Assembly: GCA_001552515.1 (NCBI GenBank)
Contig: BCRI01000033.1
Span: forward strand, 1-58,536
Direction: 5' to 3'
Source: Sphaerimonospora mesophila NBRC 14179 = JCM 3151
GTDB lineage: Bacteria > Actinomycetota > Actinomycetes > Streptosporangiales > Streptosporangiaceae
DNA length: 58,536 nt
In this document: piece by piece, positions 11,021 through 19,520 of the stretch
How the letters are laid out: each line of letters opens with the position of its first letter
Position numbering within the stretch: position 1 is the stretch's first letter
The notes under the pieces: model-generated
Database searches by the model: none
Seen by the model: the letters and a program-made list of their open reading frames with translations, nothing else
Told to the model about the DNA's origin: nothing
Program-made: the position numbers and the translations under genes

Positions 11021-11797
11021 GTGAGCAACGACGCCGGCGCGGGCAACGGGGGTGGCGTGCAGTCGGTCGACCGCGCCATCAGCATCATGGAGATCCTCTC
11101 CCGGCGTGGGGAGGCGGGGGTCACCGAGCTCGCCACGGAGATCGACGTCCACAAGTCGACCGCGTTCCGGCTGCTCGGCGCGCTCGAGGCGCGCGGCCTG
11201 GTCGAGCAGACGGAGGAACGCGGCAAGTATCGTCTCGGCTTCGGCGTCGTCCGCCTCGCCGGGAGCGTCGCCGCCCGGATGGACGTCACCCGGGAGGGCA
11301 GGCCGATCTGCCAGCGGCTCGCCGAGGAGATCGGCGAGACGGTCAACATCGCCGTGCTGCGCTCGCACTACGCCGTCAACCTGGACCAGGTGCGCGGGCC
11401 GTCCGCGGTGACCGCGCACAACTGGGTGGGCCAGCTCACCCCGCTGCACGCGACGTCGAGCGGCAAGGTGCTGCTGGCCCACCTCGACGCGGCTCGCCGG
11501 GCCGAGCTGCTGCGGGCCACCGGCCTGGAGGCCTTCACCCCCAACACCGTGACCTCGCGCGAGGCCCTGGAGCGTGAGCTGGCCGGGGTGCTGGAGCGCG
11601 GCTACTCCATCACGCTCGAGGAACTCGAGATCGGCCTCAACGCGATGGCCGCCCCCGTCCGGTCCTTCCAGGGCGAGGTGGTCGCGGCGGTGAGCGCCTC
11701 CGGCCCGGCCTACCGCTTCAGCGAGCGGCGCATGCACGAGCTGGCCCCCGTCCTCATGGCCGGCGCCGCCGAGATCAGCCACCACCTCGGCGGCTGA
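11021..11797 (+). CDS. IclR family transcriptional regulator (betaine cluster, copy 2)
   Basis: This 258-residue regulator is paralogous to the protein encoded at 8410-9210. Both share the VQSVDRA start, an R-G-[KR]-Y-R-L-G wing, and the effector-domain signature HNWVGQ..PLHATS.GKVLLA. The recognition helix is VHKSTAFRLLGALE. The GTG start at 11021 was chosen because it immediately precedes the helix-turn-helix domain. It is transcribed divergently from betA, with a perfect 17-bp dyad between them. Two similar IclR proteins in one cluster may divide control between choline oxidation and the betaine-demethylation operon downstream. It converges on the molybdoenzyme gene, with a phased repeat element between. 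Confidence 0.92.
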   Translation: MSNDAGAGNGGGVQSVDRAISIMEILSRRGEAGVTELATEIDVHKSTAFRLLGALEARGLVEQTEERGKYRLGFGVVRLAGSVAARMDVTREGRPICQRLAEEIGETVNIAVLRSHYAVNLDQVRGPSAVTAHNWVGQLTPLHATSSGKVLLAHLDAARRAELLRATGLEAFTPNTVTSREALERELAGVLERGYSITLEELEIGLNAMAAPVRSFQGEVVAAVSASGPAYRFSERRMHELAPVLMAGAAEISHHLGG

Positions 11798-11819
11798 CCC
11801 CCCTCCCAACCCCACCCCC

Positions 11820-12054
11820 GTGATCTTGCAGTTTCTCGCAGCAGTGGCCATTGACCTGGGAATGCTCCCTTCGTGATCTTGCAAAAACTCGCAGACAGGG
11901 CGTCCCACCTGCGATTTCGCCGTACGTGATCTTGCACTGCAAGATCACCAAAGGTGTCTCCGCTGGTGAACGGTCATGTGTGCGAGCTTTTGCAAGATCA
12001 CGGATAGAGATTTCGCAGGTGATGGGGCATCTGTGCCAGCACCTGCAAGATCAC
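11820..12054. repeat. 53-bp-phased dyad-symmetric repeat element, copy 1
   Basis: The motif GTGATCTTGCA starts at 11820, 11873 and 11926. Its inverse TGCAAGATCAC ends at 11948, 12001 and 12054. Every step is exactly 53 bp. The middle pair fuses into a perfect 23-bp palindrome (11926-11948). Behind most motifs sits CTCGCA, forming about 21-24 conserved bases per unit, and part of the remaining spacer (CTGCGA..) is also shared with other copies. The element fills the gap between convergent iclR and molybdoenzyme genes. C-rich sequence precedes it and a G-rich tract follows. Copies 2 and 3 are at 36672-36863 and 44930-45174. Confidence 0.9.
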
Positions 12055-12065
12055 GGGGGGTGAGT

Positions 12066-12121
12066 CCACGGAGGTGGGTCCCCCCGGGGGTGGGTCCCCC
12101 CGGGGGGTGGGTCCCCGGGGG
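12066..12121. repeat. G-rich tandem repeat adjoining element copy 1
   Basis: About three units of GGTGGGTCCCCCCGGGG stand in tandem directly beside the phased element and run into the 3' end of the molybdoenzyme gene. Each unit carries complementary G and C runs, so stable foldback is possible. Similar tracts flank the other two element copies. Confidence 0.75.
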
Positions 12122-12123
12122 CC

Positions 12124-14418
12124 TCAGCCGGAGGCCGGGCGGAGGGAGACGACGACGCTCTTGGACGTGGGTGTGTTGGAGGTCTCGGCGACCGAGTCCA
12201 GCGGCACGAGCACGTTGGTCTCCGGGAAGTAGGCCGCGCAGCAGCCGCGCGCCGTCGAGTAGGCGACCACGCGGAATCCCGGGGCCACCCGCTCCCCGTC
12301 GGGCCACTCGCTGACCAGGTCGACCATGTCGCCGTCGGCGAGGCCGCGCTGGGCGAGATCGTCCGGATGGACGAACACCACCCGGCGGCCGTTCCGTACG
12401 CCCCGGTAGCGGTCGTCCAGACCGTAGATCGTCGTGTTGTACTGGTCGTGGCTGCGGATGGTCTGCAGCAGCAGCCGGCCGGCCGGGACGCGCAGCACCT
12501 CCAGCGGATTGACGGTGAAGTTCGCCCTGCCGGTCGCCGTCGGGAAACGGCGCTCGTCACGCGGCGCGTTCGGCAGCGTGAAACCGCCGGGGCGGCGGGC
12601 CTTCTCGTTGTAGTCGGCGAAGCCCGGCACCACCCGGGCGATCCGGTCCCTGATCGCGTCGTAGTCCGCCTCGAACTCCGCCCAGGGGACGTGCGGATCG
12701 TCGTCGCCGAAGACCTCGCGGGCCAGGCGGGACACGATCGCGACCTCCGAGAGCAGGGCGGCCGAGGCCGGACGCAGCCTGCCCCTGGAGCCGTGCACCA
12801 TGCCCATCGAGTCCTCGACCGTGACGAACTGCTCTCCCCCGCGCTGCACGTCCCGCTCGGTACGGCCCAGCGTGGGCAGGATCAGCGCCTCCTCGCCGCA
12901 CACCGCGTGCGACCGGTTCAGCTTGGTCGACACCTGCACGGTGAGCTTGCAGCGGCGCATGGCCGCCTCGGTGGCGGCCGTGTCGGGGGTCGCGGCCACG
13001 AAGTTGCCGCCCATGGCGAAGAACACCTTGGCCGCGCCGTCGCGCATGGCCCGGATCGCGTCCACCGTGTCCAGGCCGTGGCGGCGCGGCGGCTCGAAGC
13101 CGAACTCGTCGCGCAGCGCGTCCAGGAACGCCGCCGGCGGCTTCTCGTAGATGCCCATCGTCCGGTCGCCCTGCACGTTGGAGTGGCCCCGCACCGGGCA
13201 GACGCCGGCGCCGGGCCGGCCGACGTTGCCGCGCAGCAGCAGGAAGTTGACGATCTCCCTGATCGTGGGGACCGACTTCTTGTGCTGGGTGAGTCCCATC
13301 GCCCAGCACACCACGACCGAGCGGGCGGCCAGCACGTCCTGGGCCGTCGCCTCGATCTCCGCCCGGGTCAGCCCCGTGGCCTCCAGCACCTCCGCCCAGT
13401 CCAGGTCGCGCACGTGCGCCGCCCACTCGTCGAACCCGTGGGTGTGCTCGTCGACGAACTCGCGGTCGACCACCGTGCCCGGGGCGGCGTCCTCGGCCGC
13501 CAGCAGCAGCGACGACAGCGCCTGGAAGAGCGCGCAGTCGCCGCCGAGCCGGATCTGCAGGAACCGGTCGGACAGCGTGGTGCCGCCGCCGGCGACGCCG
13601 GAGGCCCGCTGCGGGTTCTTGAACCGCAGCAGCCCCGCCTCGGGCAGCGGGTTGACGGCCACGATGCGTGCGCCGTTCCGCTTGGCCTTCTCCAGCGCGC
13701 TGAGCATGCGCGGGTGGTTGGTGCCGGGGTTCTGGCCCACCACGAAGATGAGCTCGGCCTGGTAGAGGTCGTCGAGCAGCACCGTGCCCTTGCCGATGCC
13801 GAGCGTCTCGGTCAGCGCCGACCCGCTGGACTCGTGGCACATGTTCGAGCAGTCCGGCAGGTTGTTCGTGCCGAACCGGCGGACGAAGAGCTGGTAGGCG
13901 AAGGCCGCCTCGTTGGAGGTGCGGCCCGAGGTGTAGAAGACGGCCTCGTCGGCGCTCGCCAGCGCCTTCAGCTCGCGGGCGATGATCGCGAAGGCGCGTT
14001 CCCACGACACCGGCTCGTAGTGGTCGGCGCCGGCCGGTTTGTGCATCGGCTCGGTCAGCCTGCCCTGCTGGCCCAGCCAGTAGTCGCTGCGCCCGGCCAG
14101 CTCGCTCACCGGGTGCGCGGCGAAGAACTCCGGGGTGATCCTGCGGACGGTCGCCTCCTCGGCGACCGCCTTGGCGCCGTTCTCGCAGAACTCGGCGGGG
14201 CTGCGATGATCCCCCTCGGGCCAGGCGCAGCCCGGGCAGTCGAACCCGTGCTTCTGGTTGACCCGCAGCAGGGTCAGCGCCGTACGGCCCGCGCCCATCT
14301 GGCGGTACGCCGTACCGAGCGCGTGGCCGACCGCGGGGATCCCGCCCGCCCAGTCCTTGGGCGGACGGATCTCCAGGCGTTCGTCGCCGACGTCGTCACG
14401 AGGTGCCTTGCGCGTCAT
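12124..14418 (-). CDS. FdhF/YdeP-family molybdopterin oxidoreductase (probable formate dehydrogenase-like)
   Basis: This 764-residue member of the Mo-bis-MGD superfamily has the YdeP-type N-terminal segment GFDCPGCAWPEGDH, the cofactor region YTSGRTSNEAAFAYQLFVRR, SNMCHESSG (its Cys is a likely Mo ligand), GQNPGTNHPRM, and the C-terminal molydopterin dinucleotide-binding domain (about 640-760, TIRSHDQYNTT). It lacks the long N-terminal [4Fe-4S] domain of NuoG-type formate dehydrogenases. It is the last gene of the operon that generates and processes formaldehyde, so oxidising formate to CO2 is the natural guess. YdeP proteins have other or unknown substrates, so the reaction is inferred. The electron acceptor is not encoded here. 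Confidence 0.82.
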   Translation of the reverse strand: MTRKAPRDDVGDERLEIRPPKDWAGGIPAVGHALGTAYRQMGAGRTALTLLRVNQKHGFDCPGCAWPEGDHRSPAEFCENGAKAVAEEATVRRITPEFFAAHPVSELAGRSDYWLGQQGRLTEPMHKPAGADHYEPVSWERAFAIIARELKALASADEAVFYTSGRTSNEAAFAYQLFVRRFGTNNLPDCSNMCHESSGSALTETLGIGKGTVLLDDLYQAELIFVVGQNPGTNHPRMLSALEKAKRNGARIVAVNPLPEAGLLRFKNPQRASGVAGGGTTLSDRFLQIRLGGDCALFQALSSLLLAAEDAAPGTVVDREFVDEHTHGFDEWAAHVRDLDWAEVLEATGLTRAEIEATAQDVLAARSVVVCWAMGLTQHKKSVPTIREIVNFLLLRGNVGRPGAGVCPVRGHSNVQGDRTMGIYEKPPAAFLDALRDEFGFEPPRRHGLDTVDAIRAMRDGAAKVFFAMGGNFVAATPDTAATEAAMRRCKLTVQVSTKLNRSHAVCGEEALILPTLGRTERDVQRGGEQFVTVEDSMGMVHGSRGRLRPASAALLSEVAIVSRLAREVFGDDDPHVPWAEFEADYDAIRDRIARVVPGFADYNEKARRPGGFTLPNAPRDERRFPTATGRANFTVNPLEVLRVPAGRLLLQTIRSHDQYNTTIYGLDDRYRGVRNGRRVVFVHPDDLAQRGLADGDMVDLVSEWPDGERVAPGFRVVAYSTARGCCAAYFPETNVLVPLDSVAETSNTPTSKSVVVSLRPASG

Positions 14419-14445
14419 CTGATGAACGCCCTTCCGTGCTGTTGC

Positions 14446-15591
14446 TCAATCCGACAACCGGCCGCGTAGCCAGTCGTGGAACAGGCCGATGTGGTGCTCG
14501 CTGGGCACCAGGACCCCGCCGTCGGCGTACGTGCGCGAGCCCATCGCGGGCTGGCACCGCTCGCACGCGTCGAAGTCCTGCGTGTTGACCCGGTGGAACA
14601 GCTCCACGGACCTGTCGATGTCCGCGCCGCCGTCCACGACCTCGGGGAGGTACAGCCAGTCGCACTCCACCACCGTACGATCCGCCGCCAGCGGGAACAT
14701 CCGGTGCCAGATCACGTGGTCGGGCACGAGGTTGACGAAGACCTGCGGCTTGATCGTGATCGCGTAGTAGCGCCGGTCCTGCTCCTGGCTGACCGTCGGG
14801 ATGCGGTCGAGGCCGCTGGAGCCGTCCACGGTGAAACCCTGGATCTCCGCCCCGAACTCCGCGCCGTGCCCCACGTAGTACTGCGCCGCGTAACCGTCGG
14901 CGAACTCCGGAAGCACCTCGGTGAGCTCCGGATGGATGGTCGCGCAGTGGTAGCACTCCATGAAGTTCTCGACGATCAGCTTCCAGTTGGCCTTGACGTC
15001 ATAGACGATACGCCTGCCCACCTTGAGGCCCGCGACATCGTAGTTGTCGATGTGCGCGACGTCGCCGAGCCGGGTGCGCACGTCCCCCATGACGTCCTCC
15101 TCGAACGAGGGCGGCTCGTCGGCCAGGCAGATCCACACGTACCCCAGCCACTCCCGCATGGCCACGTTCACCAGGCCGTACGCGACCCGGTCGATGTCGG
15201 GCATTTTGGTGAGGTTGGGCGCGGCGACCAGCCGGCCGTCCAGGTCGTACGTCCAGGCGTGGTAGGGGCACTGGAAGGCGCGCTTGACCTCCCCCGACTC
15301 CTCGGTGCTGATCCGCGCCCCCCGGTGCCGGCAGACGTTGTAGAAGGCGCGGATCGAGTTGTCCCGCGCCCGCGTGATCAGGATGCTCTCGGTGCCGACC
15401 TGCACCGTCTTGAACGCCCCGGGACGGGGCAGGTCGGCGGCCCGAACCGCGCAGAACCACATCGACTCGAAGATGCGCCGCTGTTCCAGGGCGAAAACGT
15501 CCGGGTCCGTGTAGTAAGCGCCGGGCAGAGTGGACATCAGGCTGGGGGGCAGGCTCTGCTGGGGACCTGGGGGCAGGCTGGTGGTGCTCAC
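14446..15591 (-). CDS. Rieske non-heme iron oxygenase alpha subunit (glycine betaine demethylase GbcA-like)
   Basis: The 381 residues contain an N-terminal Rieske [2Fe-2S] domain with CRHRGA and CPYHAW ligands (about residues 90-115). The C-terminal catalytic domain has NWKLIVENFMECYHCATIHP, which supplies the two mononuclear-iron histidines and the bridging acid. Such GbcA/stachydrine-demethylase-type enzymes remove an N-methyl group as formaldehyde. GTG 15591 follows an AGGAG site. The operon also encodes a Rieske ferredoxin and an FAD reductase able to supply electrons, and formaldehyde-consuming enzymes. Neighbouring choline-to-betaine genes make glycine betaine the leading substrate. Carnitine, proline betaine or another quaternary amine remains possible. 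Confidence 0.87.
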   Translation of the reverse strand: MSTTSLPPGPQQSLPPSLMSTLPGAYYTDPDVFALEQRRIFESMWFCAVRAADLPRPGAFKTVQVGTESILITRARDNSIRAFYNVCRHRGARISTEESGEVKRAFQCPYHAWTYDLDGRLVAAPNLTKMPDIDRVAYGLVNVAMREWLGYVWICLADEPPSFEEDVMGDVRTRLGDVAHIDNYDVAGLKVGRRIVYDVKANWKLIVENFMECYHCATIHPELTEVLPEFADGYAAQYYVGHGAEFGAEIQGFTVDGSSGLDRIPTVSQEQDRRYYAITIKPQVFVNLVPDHVIWHRMFPLAADRTVVECDWLYLPEVVDGGADIDRSVELFHRVNTQDFDACERCQPAMGSRTYADGGVLVPSEHHIGLFHDWLRGRLSD

Positions 15592-15639
15592 TGGTTCGCT
15601 CCTGCTGGTCGTGCGCGGTAGGGGGTTGCGGCTCGCGGC

Positions 15640-16263
15640 TCAGTGGCCGCGGCGGATCCAGTCGTCCAGGTGCGGCGCCTCAGCGCCGATGGTGGTGTCG
15701 GCGCCGTGCCCGGTGTGCACCACCGTCTCCGGCGGCAGGGGCAGCAGCACCTCGCGAATGGAGGAGATGATGGTCGGGAAGTCGCTGTGGGAACGCCCCG
15801 TCGCGCCCGGCCCGCCCTGGAAGAGCGTGTCGCCCGTGAACACCACGCCGAGTTCGGGGACGTGCAGGCAGACCGCGCCGGGCGCGTGACCCGGCGTGTG
15901 CAGCACCCGCACGTCCACGCCCGCCACCCGCAGCGTCTGCCCGTCGGCCAGCGGGCCGTCCGGCTTGGCCTCCGCGTGAGCCAGGTTCCACAGCACCTCG
16001 TCGTCGGGGTGCAACAGGATCGGCGCGCCGGTCCTCTCGGCGAGGGCGGGCGCGGCGTTCACGTGGTCGTTGTGGGCGTGGGTGCAGACGATCGCGGTGA
16101 CCCGCCGATCGCCGACGGCCGCCGCGATCGCGTCGGCGTCGTGCGCGGCGTCGACGACCATCACCTCGTCGTCGTCGCCGAGCAGCCAGACGTTGTTGTC
16201 GACCTCCCAGGTCCCGCCGTCGAGGCTGAACGTCCCGGAGGTGACGACCTTCTCGATCCGCAT
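15640..16263 (-). CDS. MBL-fold metallohydrolase, probable S-formylmycothiol hydrolase
   Basis: This 207-residue glyoxalase II-like protein carries the binuclear zinc motif THAHNDHVN and the further ligands HTPGHAPG, GDTLF and GHG. It overlaps the formaldehyde dehydrogenase stop by one base (TGATG), so ATG 16263 is preferred to GTG 16266 and translation is coupled. The pairing of a mycothiol-dependent formaldehyde dehydrogenase with an MBL hydrolase is conserved in actinobacteria (Rv2259-Rv2260 in Mycobacterium). The hydrolase is thought to release formate and free mycothiol from S-formylmycothiol. The function rests on family plus context. Confidence 0.85.
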   Translation of the reverse strand: MRIEKVVTSGTFSLDGGTWEVDNNVWLLGDDDEVMVVDAAHDADAIAAAVGDRRVTAIVCTHAHNDHVNAAPALAERTGAPILLHPDDEVLWNLAHAEAKPDGPLADGQTLRVAGVDVRVLHTPGHAPGAVCLHVPELGVVFTGDTLFQGGPGATGRSHSDFPTIISSIREVLLPLPPETVVHTGHGADTTIGAEAPHLDDWIRRGH

Positions 16264-17348
16264 CACAACACCACCACCGAACGGAGCACCTCACCGCGGT
16301 GCATCTTGTCGAACGCGGCCTCGACCTCGTCGAGCGCGATCGTCTCGGAGACGAAGGCGTCCAGGTCGAGCCGTCCCTGCCGGTAGAGCGAGACCAGCAT
16401 GGGGAAATCGCGGCTGGGCAGGCAGTCGCCGTACCAGCTGGACTTGAGCGCGCCGCCGCGGCCGAACACGTCGAGCAGGGGCAGCTCCAGCGTCATCTCG
16501 GGGGTGGGCACGCCGACCAGCACGACGGTCCCGGCCAGGTCGCGCGCGTAGAACGCCTGGCGGTAGGTCTCGGGCCGGCCCACCGCGTCGATGACGACGT
16601 CGGCGCCGAAGCCGCCGGTCAGGTCGCGGATGGCCTCGACGGGGTCGGTCTCCCGGGAGTTGACCGTGTGCGTGGCGCCGAAGCGGCGGGCCCACTCCAG
16701 CTTCCGGTCGTCGACGTCGACCGCGATGATCGTGGTCGCTCCGGCGAGGTCGGCCCCGGCGATCGCGGCGTCGCCGACGCCGCCGCAGCCGATGACGGCG
16801 ACCGAGTCGCCGCGGGTCACGCCGCCGGTGTTCATGGCGGCGCCGAGGCCGGCCATCACGCCGCAGCCGAGCAGGCCGACGGCCGCGGGCGAGGCGGCGG
16901 GGTCGACCTTGGTGCACTGACCGGCCGCCACCAGCGTCTTCTCGGCGAACGCGCCGATGCCGAGGGCCGGCGACAGTACGGTTCCGTCGGCGAGCGTCAT
17001 CTTCTGCTTGGCGTTGTGGGTGGCGAAGCAGTACTGCGGACGGCCACGCAGGCAGGCGCGGCACGCGCCGCAGACGGCCCGCCAGTTGAGCACGACGAAG
17101 TCGCCGGGGGCGACGTCGGTCACGCCCTCGCCGACGGCCTCCACGACGCCGGCCGCCTCATGGCCCAGGAAGAACGGGAAGTCGTCGGAGATGCCGCCCT
17201 CCCGGTAGTGCAGGTCGGTGTGGCACACCCCGCAGGCCTGGATCTTGACGAGGGCCTCGCCTGGACCGGGGTCGGGCACGATGATGGTCTCCAGGCTGAC
17301 CGGCTGCCCCTTGGCGAGCGCGACGACGCCGCGAACCTCATGCGCCAT
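16263..17348 (-). CDS. mscR: S-(hydroxymethyl)mycothiol dehydrogenase (mycothiol-dependent formaldehyde dehydrogenase)
   Basis: This 361-residue zinc-dependent class III-type alcohol dehydrogenase has the catalytic zinc ligand in [10 protein letters not shown] and [15 protein letters not shown]. The structural zinc cysteines are in [15 protein letters not shown] and the Rossmann motif is [10 protein letters not shown]. It oxidises the spontaneous formaldehyde-mycothiol adduct to S-formylmycothiol; the enzyme also reduces S-nitrosomycothiol. ATG 17348 is preferred over ATG 17363 because GGAGGAGA lies at the right distance. It stands in the middle of the Rieske operon, consistent with disposal of formaldehyde from N-demethylation. 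Confidence 0.9.
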   Translation of the reverse strand: MAHEVRGVVALAKGQPVSLETIIVPDPGPGEALVKIQACGVCHTDLHYREGGISDDFPFFLGHEAAGVVEAVGEGVTDVAPGDFVVLNWRAVCGACRACLRGRPQYCFATHNAKQKMTLADGTVLSPALGIGAFAEKTLVAAGQCTKVDPAASPAAVGLLGCGVMAGLGAAMNTGGVTRGDSVAVIGCGGVGDAAIAGADLAGATTIIAVDVDDRKLEWARRFGATHTVNSRETDPVEAIRDLTGGFGADVVIDAVGRPETYRQAFYARDLAGTVVLVGVPTPEMTLELPLLDVFGRGGALKSSWYGDCLPSRDFPMLVSLYRQGRLDLDAFVSETIALDEVEAAFDKMHRGEVLRSVVVL

Positions 17349-17422
17349 TGTTGTCTCCTCCACGATTTCTCGATCGGCGGGTGCTGCAGGCCTCGTCCGG
17401 CCTGCTCTCAGGGTCTCAGGAA

Positions 17423-18622
17423 TCAGGGCGCGGCGCTCTGGAGCGCCTCGGCCGCCAGCCGTTTGCGCCAGCGGGTGAAGGGCCGCGGCAGATCGATCCC
17501 GAGCACCGCGACCGGACGGTCCCCGCGCCGGTAGACCGCCACGAAGCTCCGGTCAGCGAGGCTACCCTCCTCGACCGTGATCTCGTCGCCCGGTCCGGTG
17601 CGCCCGGCGAACTGGATCCGCACACCGCACTGGTCGGACCAGAAGTACGGCGGCTCCGGCGGCCGGACGTCGCTCCCGGAACTCCCCGAGGTCGCGGAGG
17701 CACCCGCGAGCAGCGCGCGTACGGCGACGGCCGGGCGGCGTGCGGCCCCGGTCCAGTGCTCGACCCTGCGGTGGGCCCCGCCGGCGGGGTCGAACCACGC
17801 GGCGCAGTCACCGACGGCCACCACACCGGGCACGCCGGTGGCCCCGGTCGCGTCGCACAGCACGCCGTCCGCGATCTCCACGCCCGATCCGGCCAGCCAG
17901 GCCACGTTGGGCCGTGCGCCGATCCCGACGACGACCACGTCCGCCGGGACGCGCCGCCCGTCGGTCAAGATCACTCCATCGGCCCGTGTGGTGCCGGTCA
18001 CCTCGCGGACGCCGGTGCCGCACAGCACCTCGACGCCCTGTCCGGCCTGGAGCCCGGCCACCACGGCGCCCATCTCGGCGCCGATGGCGGCCGCCAACGG
18101 GGCGGGCGCCGGTTCGACCAGGGTGACGTGCAGTCCCAGGGCCCGGGCGGTCGAGGCGATCTCGGCCCCGATGAAGCCGGCGCCGACGACGACGAGCCGC
18201 TCGGCCCCGGCGAGGTCGGCCCGCAGCGCCCTGGCGTCGTCCAGGGTGCGCAGCGTGTGCACGCCGGAAAGGCGCTCCGTCCCGGGAAGGGTCCGGGCGG
18301 CCGCCCCCGTGGCGATCACGACCGCGTCGGTGCGCACCGTCCTTCCGTCGCCGAGCCGTACGGCCCGCTCGCCCGGATCGAGCGCGGCGGCCGCCGTCCC
18401 GAGGATCCAGGTGGCGTCCAGGTCGTCGGTCTCGGTCTCCAGCGCGAGGTCGGCCTCGTCCATCCGGCCGGCGAGGAACTCCTTCGACAGCGGGGGGCGA
18501 TCATAGGGGCGATGCGGCTCGTCGCCGATCAGCACCAGGCGCCCGTCGTATCCCTGGTCGCGCAGCGCCCGCGCGGCCGACAGGCCGGCCAGCGAGGCGC
18601 CCACCACCGCGACGGTTCTCAC
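17423..18622 (-). CDS. FAD-dependent ferredoxin reductase of the Rieske oxygenase system
   Basis: This 399-residue pyridine nucleotide-disulfide family flavoprotein resembles ferredoxin/rubredoxin reductases. The N-terminal FAD motif is [20 protein letters not shown], followed by [11 protein letters not shown]. The NAD(P)H motif is [14 protein letters not shown], then [11 protein letters not shown] for the FAD ribityl contact, with a C-terminal reductase domain (about 310-395). It probably passes electrons from NAD(P)H to the Rieske ferredoxin encoded immediately upstream. GTG 18622 overlaps the ferredoxin stop by four bases (GTGA), a strong coupling signal. This arrangement differs from GbcB-type reductases, which fuse FAD and ferredoxin domains. 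Confidence 0.88.
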   Translation of the reverse strand: MRTVAVVGASLAGLSAARALRDQGYDGRLVLIGDEPHRPYDRPPLSKEFLAGRMDEADLALETETDDLDATWILGTAAAALDPGERAVRLGDGRTVRTDAVVIATGAAARTLPGTERLSGVHTLRTLDDARALRADLAGAERLVVVGAGFIGAEIASTARALGLHVTLVEPAPAPLAAAIGAEMGAVVAGLQAGQGVEVLCGTGVREVTGTTRADGVILTDGRRVPADVVVVGIGARPNVAWLAGSGVEIADGVLCDATGATGVPGVVAVGDCAAWFDPAGGAHRRVEHWTGAARRPAVAVRALLAGASATSGSSGSDVRPPEPPYFWSDQCGVRIQFAGRTGPGDEITVEEGSLADRSFVAVYRRGDRPVAVLGIDLPRPFTRWRKRLAAEALQSAAP

Positions 18623-18975
18623 GCGGCGCCCTGGGGACGTACGCCGACCCCCGGTGGCAGGTTGGCGGGGGCTTCTGAGGGGATGACGAAGATCGTGCCG
18701 TCCTCGACCACGACCCGGTGGGTGCGCACGGGGAGCTTCGCCGGAGGGGCGTCCACCTGGCCGGTCCGCAGATCGAATTTCGAGGCGTGCAGGGGGCACT
18801 CCACCTCGCAGCCCTCCAGCCATCCGTCGGCCAGGGACGCGTCCTGGTGGGTGCAGGTGTCATCGATCGCGTAGATCTGACCGTCCTCTGTGTGGAAGAC
18901 CGCGATCGGCGGCTCTGCATCGAGCCGGAACGCTTCGCCGCGCGGCAGCGAACGAAGCGGGCACGCAGGAATCAT
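18619..18975 (-). CDS. Rieske-type [2Fe-2S] ferredoxin
   Basis: This 118-residue Rieske ferredoxin has cluster ligands in CTHQDASL and CPLHASKF, the C-x-H-(N)-C-x-x-H pattern. It is the first gene of the six-gene operon and its stop overlaps the reductase start. It should shuttle electrons from the FAD reductase to the terminal Rieske oxygenase. The C-terminus has about 20 Pro/Ala/Gly-rich residues beyond the usual domain. A short non-heme-oxygenase ferredoxin is the obvious role; a nitrite-reductase small-subunit-like function is unlikely here. Confidence 0.88.
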   Translation of the reverse strand: MIPACPLRSLPRGEAFRLDAEPPIAVFHTEDGQIYAIDDTCTHQDASLADGWLEGCEVECPLHASKFDLRTGQVDAPPAKLPVRTHRVVVEDGTIFVIPSEAPANLPPGVGVRPQGAA

Positions 18976-19210
18976 CGACCATCCCCAGTTGTGTAAAGAG
19001 AAACGCGAAGCGTTATACGCAACAGATTGAGGTCACGGAGACCCCCTGTCAAGAGCTTTCCGGGCGCCTTCCACGGCACGGAATATCGGCCCGATCCGGC
19101 TCGTCCGAGCGGGTCGTACGGACCATTCCCGACGGCTATCGTGCTCTCGGTCGGCCGCCCGTTCCCGGCATGGTGACGGCACCCCTGCCGACCTGGCCAC
19201 CGTCGCCCAT
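18976..19210. other. Promoter region of the Rieske operon; otherwise nothing recognised
   Basis: This is the first part of a 545-bp gap between the divergent ferredoxin and gpgS genes. Two IclR-like 17-bp dyads lie within 50 bp of the ferredoxin start. From 19024 to 19210 I recognise no gene or RNA. Confidence 0.5.
18988..19023. promoter_or_regulatory. Candidate IclR operators upstream of the Rieske operon
   Basis: GTTGTGTAAAGAGAAAC (18988-19004) and GAAGCGTTATACGCAAC (19007-19023) both fit a half-site-N7-half-site layout of 17 bp. The right arm GCAAC of the second matches the betA and betB dyads exactly. Left arms are degenerate. They lie 13-48 bp upstream of the ferredoxin start. Confidence 0.4.
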
Positions 19211-19276
19211 TAGGAGCGACATAGGAGCGACATAGGAGCGATTCAGGAGCGACTTAGGAGCGACTTAGGAGCGACG
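19211..19276. repeat. Six tandem 11-bp repeats (TAGGAGCGACA type)
   Basis: Six consecutive 11-bp units of TAGGAGCGACA/T occupy exactly 66 bp, with only one or two changes per unit. Each contains AGGAG, identical to a Shine-Dalgarno core, and the period is close to one helical turn. The array lies 244 bp upstream of the gpgS start. No open frame uses the AGGAG cores as obvious ribosome sites. Confidence 0.85.
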
Positions 19277-19520
19277 ACCGGCAAAGGCCAGGCCCTCCGG
19301 CCGGGCGTCACGGCCGCCCCGATCGGCGTCCCCATGCATGAGGCTTTGACCCTCCCCCGCCCGGCCGTGCCCGCGCCCGGGCAGGTCCGCCTCTCACGCT
19401 CCATATGCGGACCGGCCGGCGGCTCCCGGTTCCGGATCACCTCGCCGGTTCCACACGCCGGCGACGGCCTACTCTGTGAGGTGATGGCGGGGATTTCGGC
19501 GGACACATGGGGAGAGCTGC

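Noticed and set aside
11820-12054. CRISPR array
   Set aside because: The roughly 24-bp conserved part plus a roughly 29-bp spacer superficially fits a CRISPR period, but orientation inverts at the centre, the spacers share residual similarity (CTGCGA), there are only three units per arm, and there are no cas genes.
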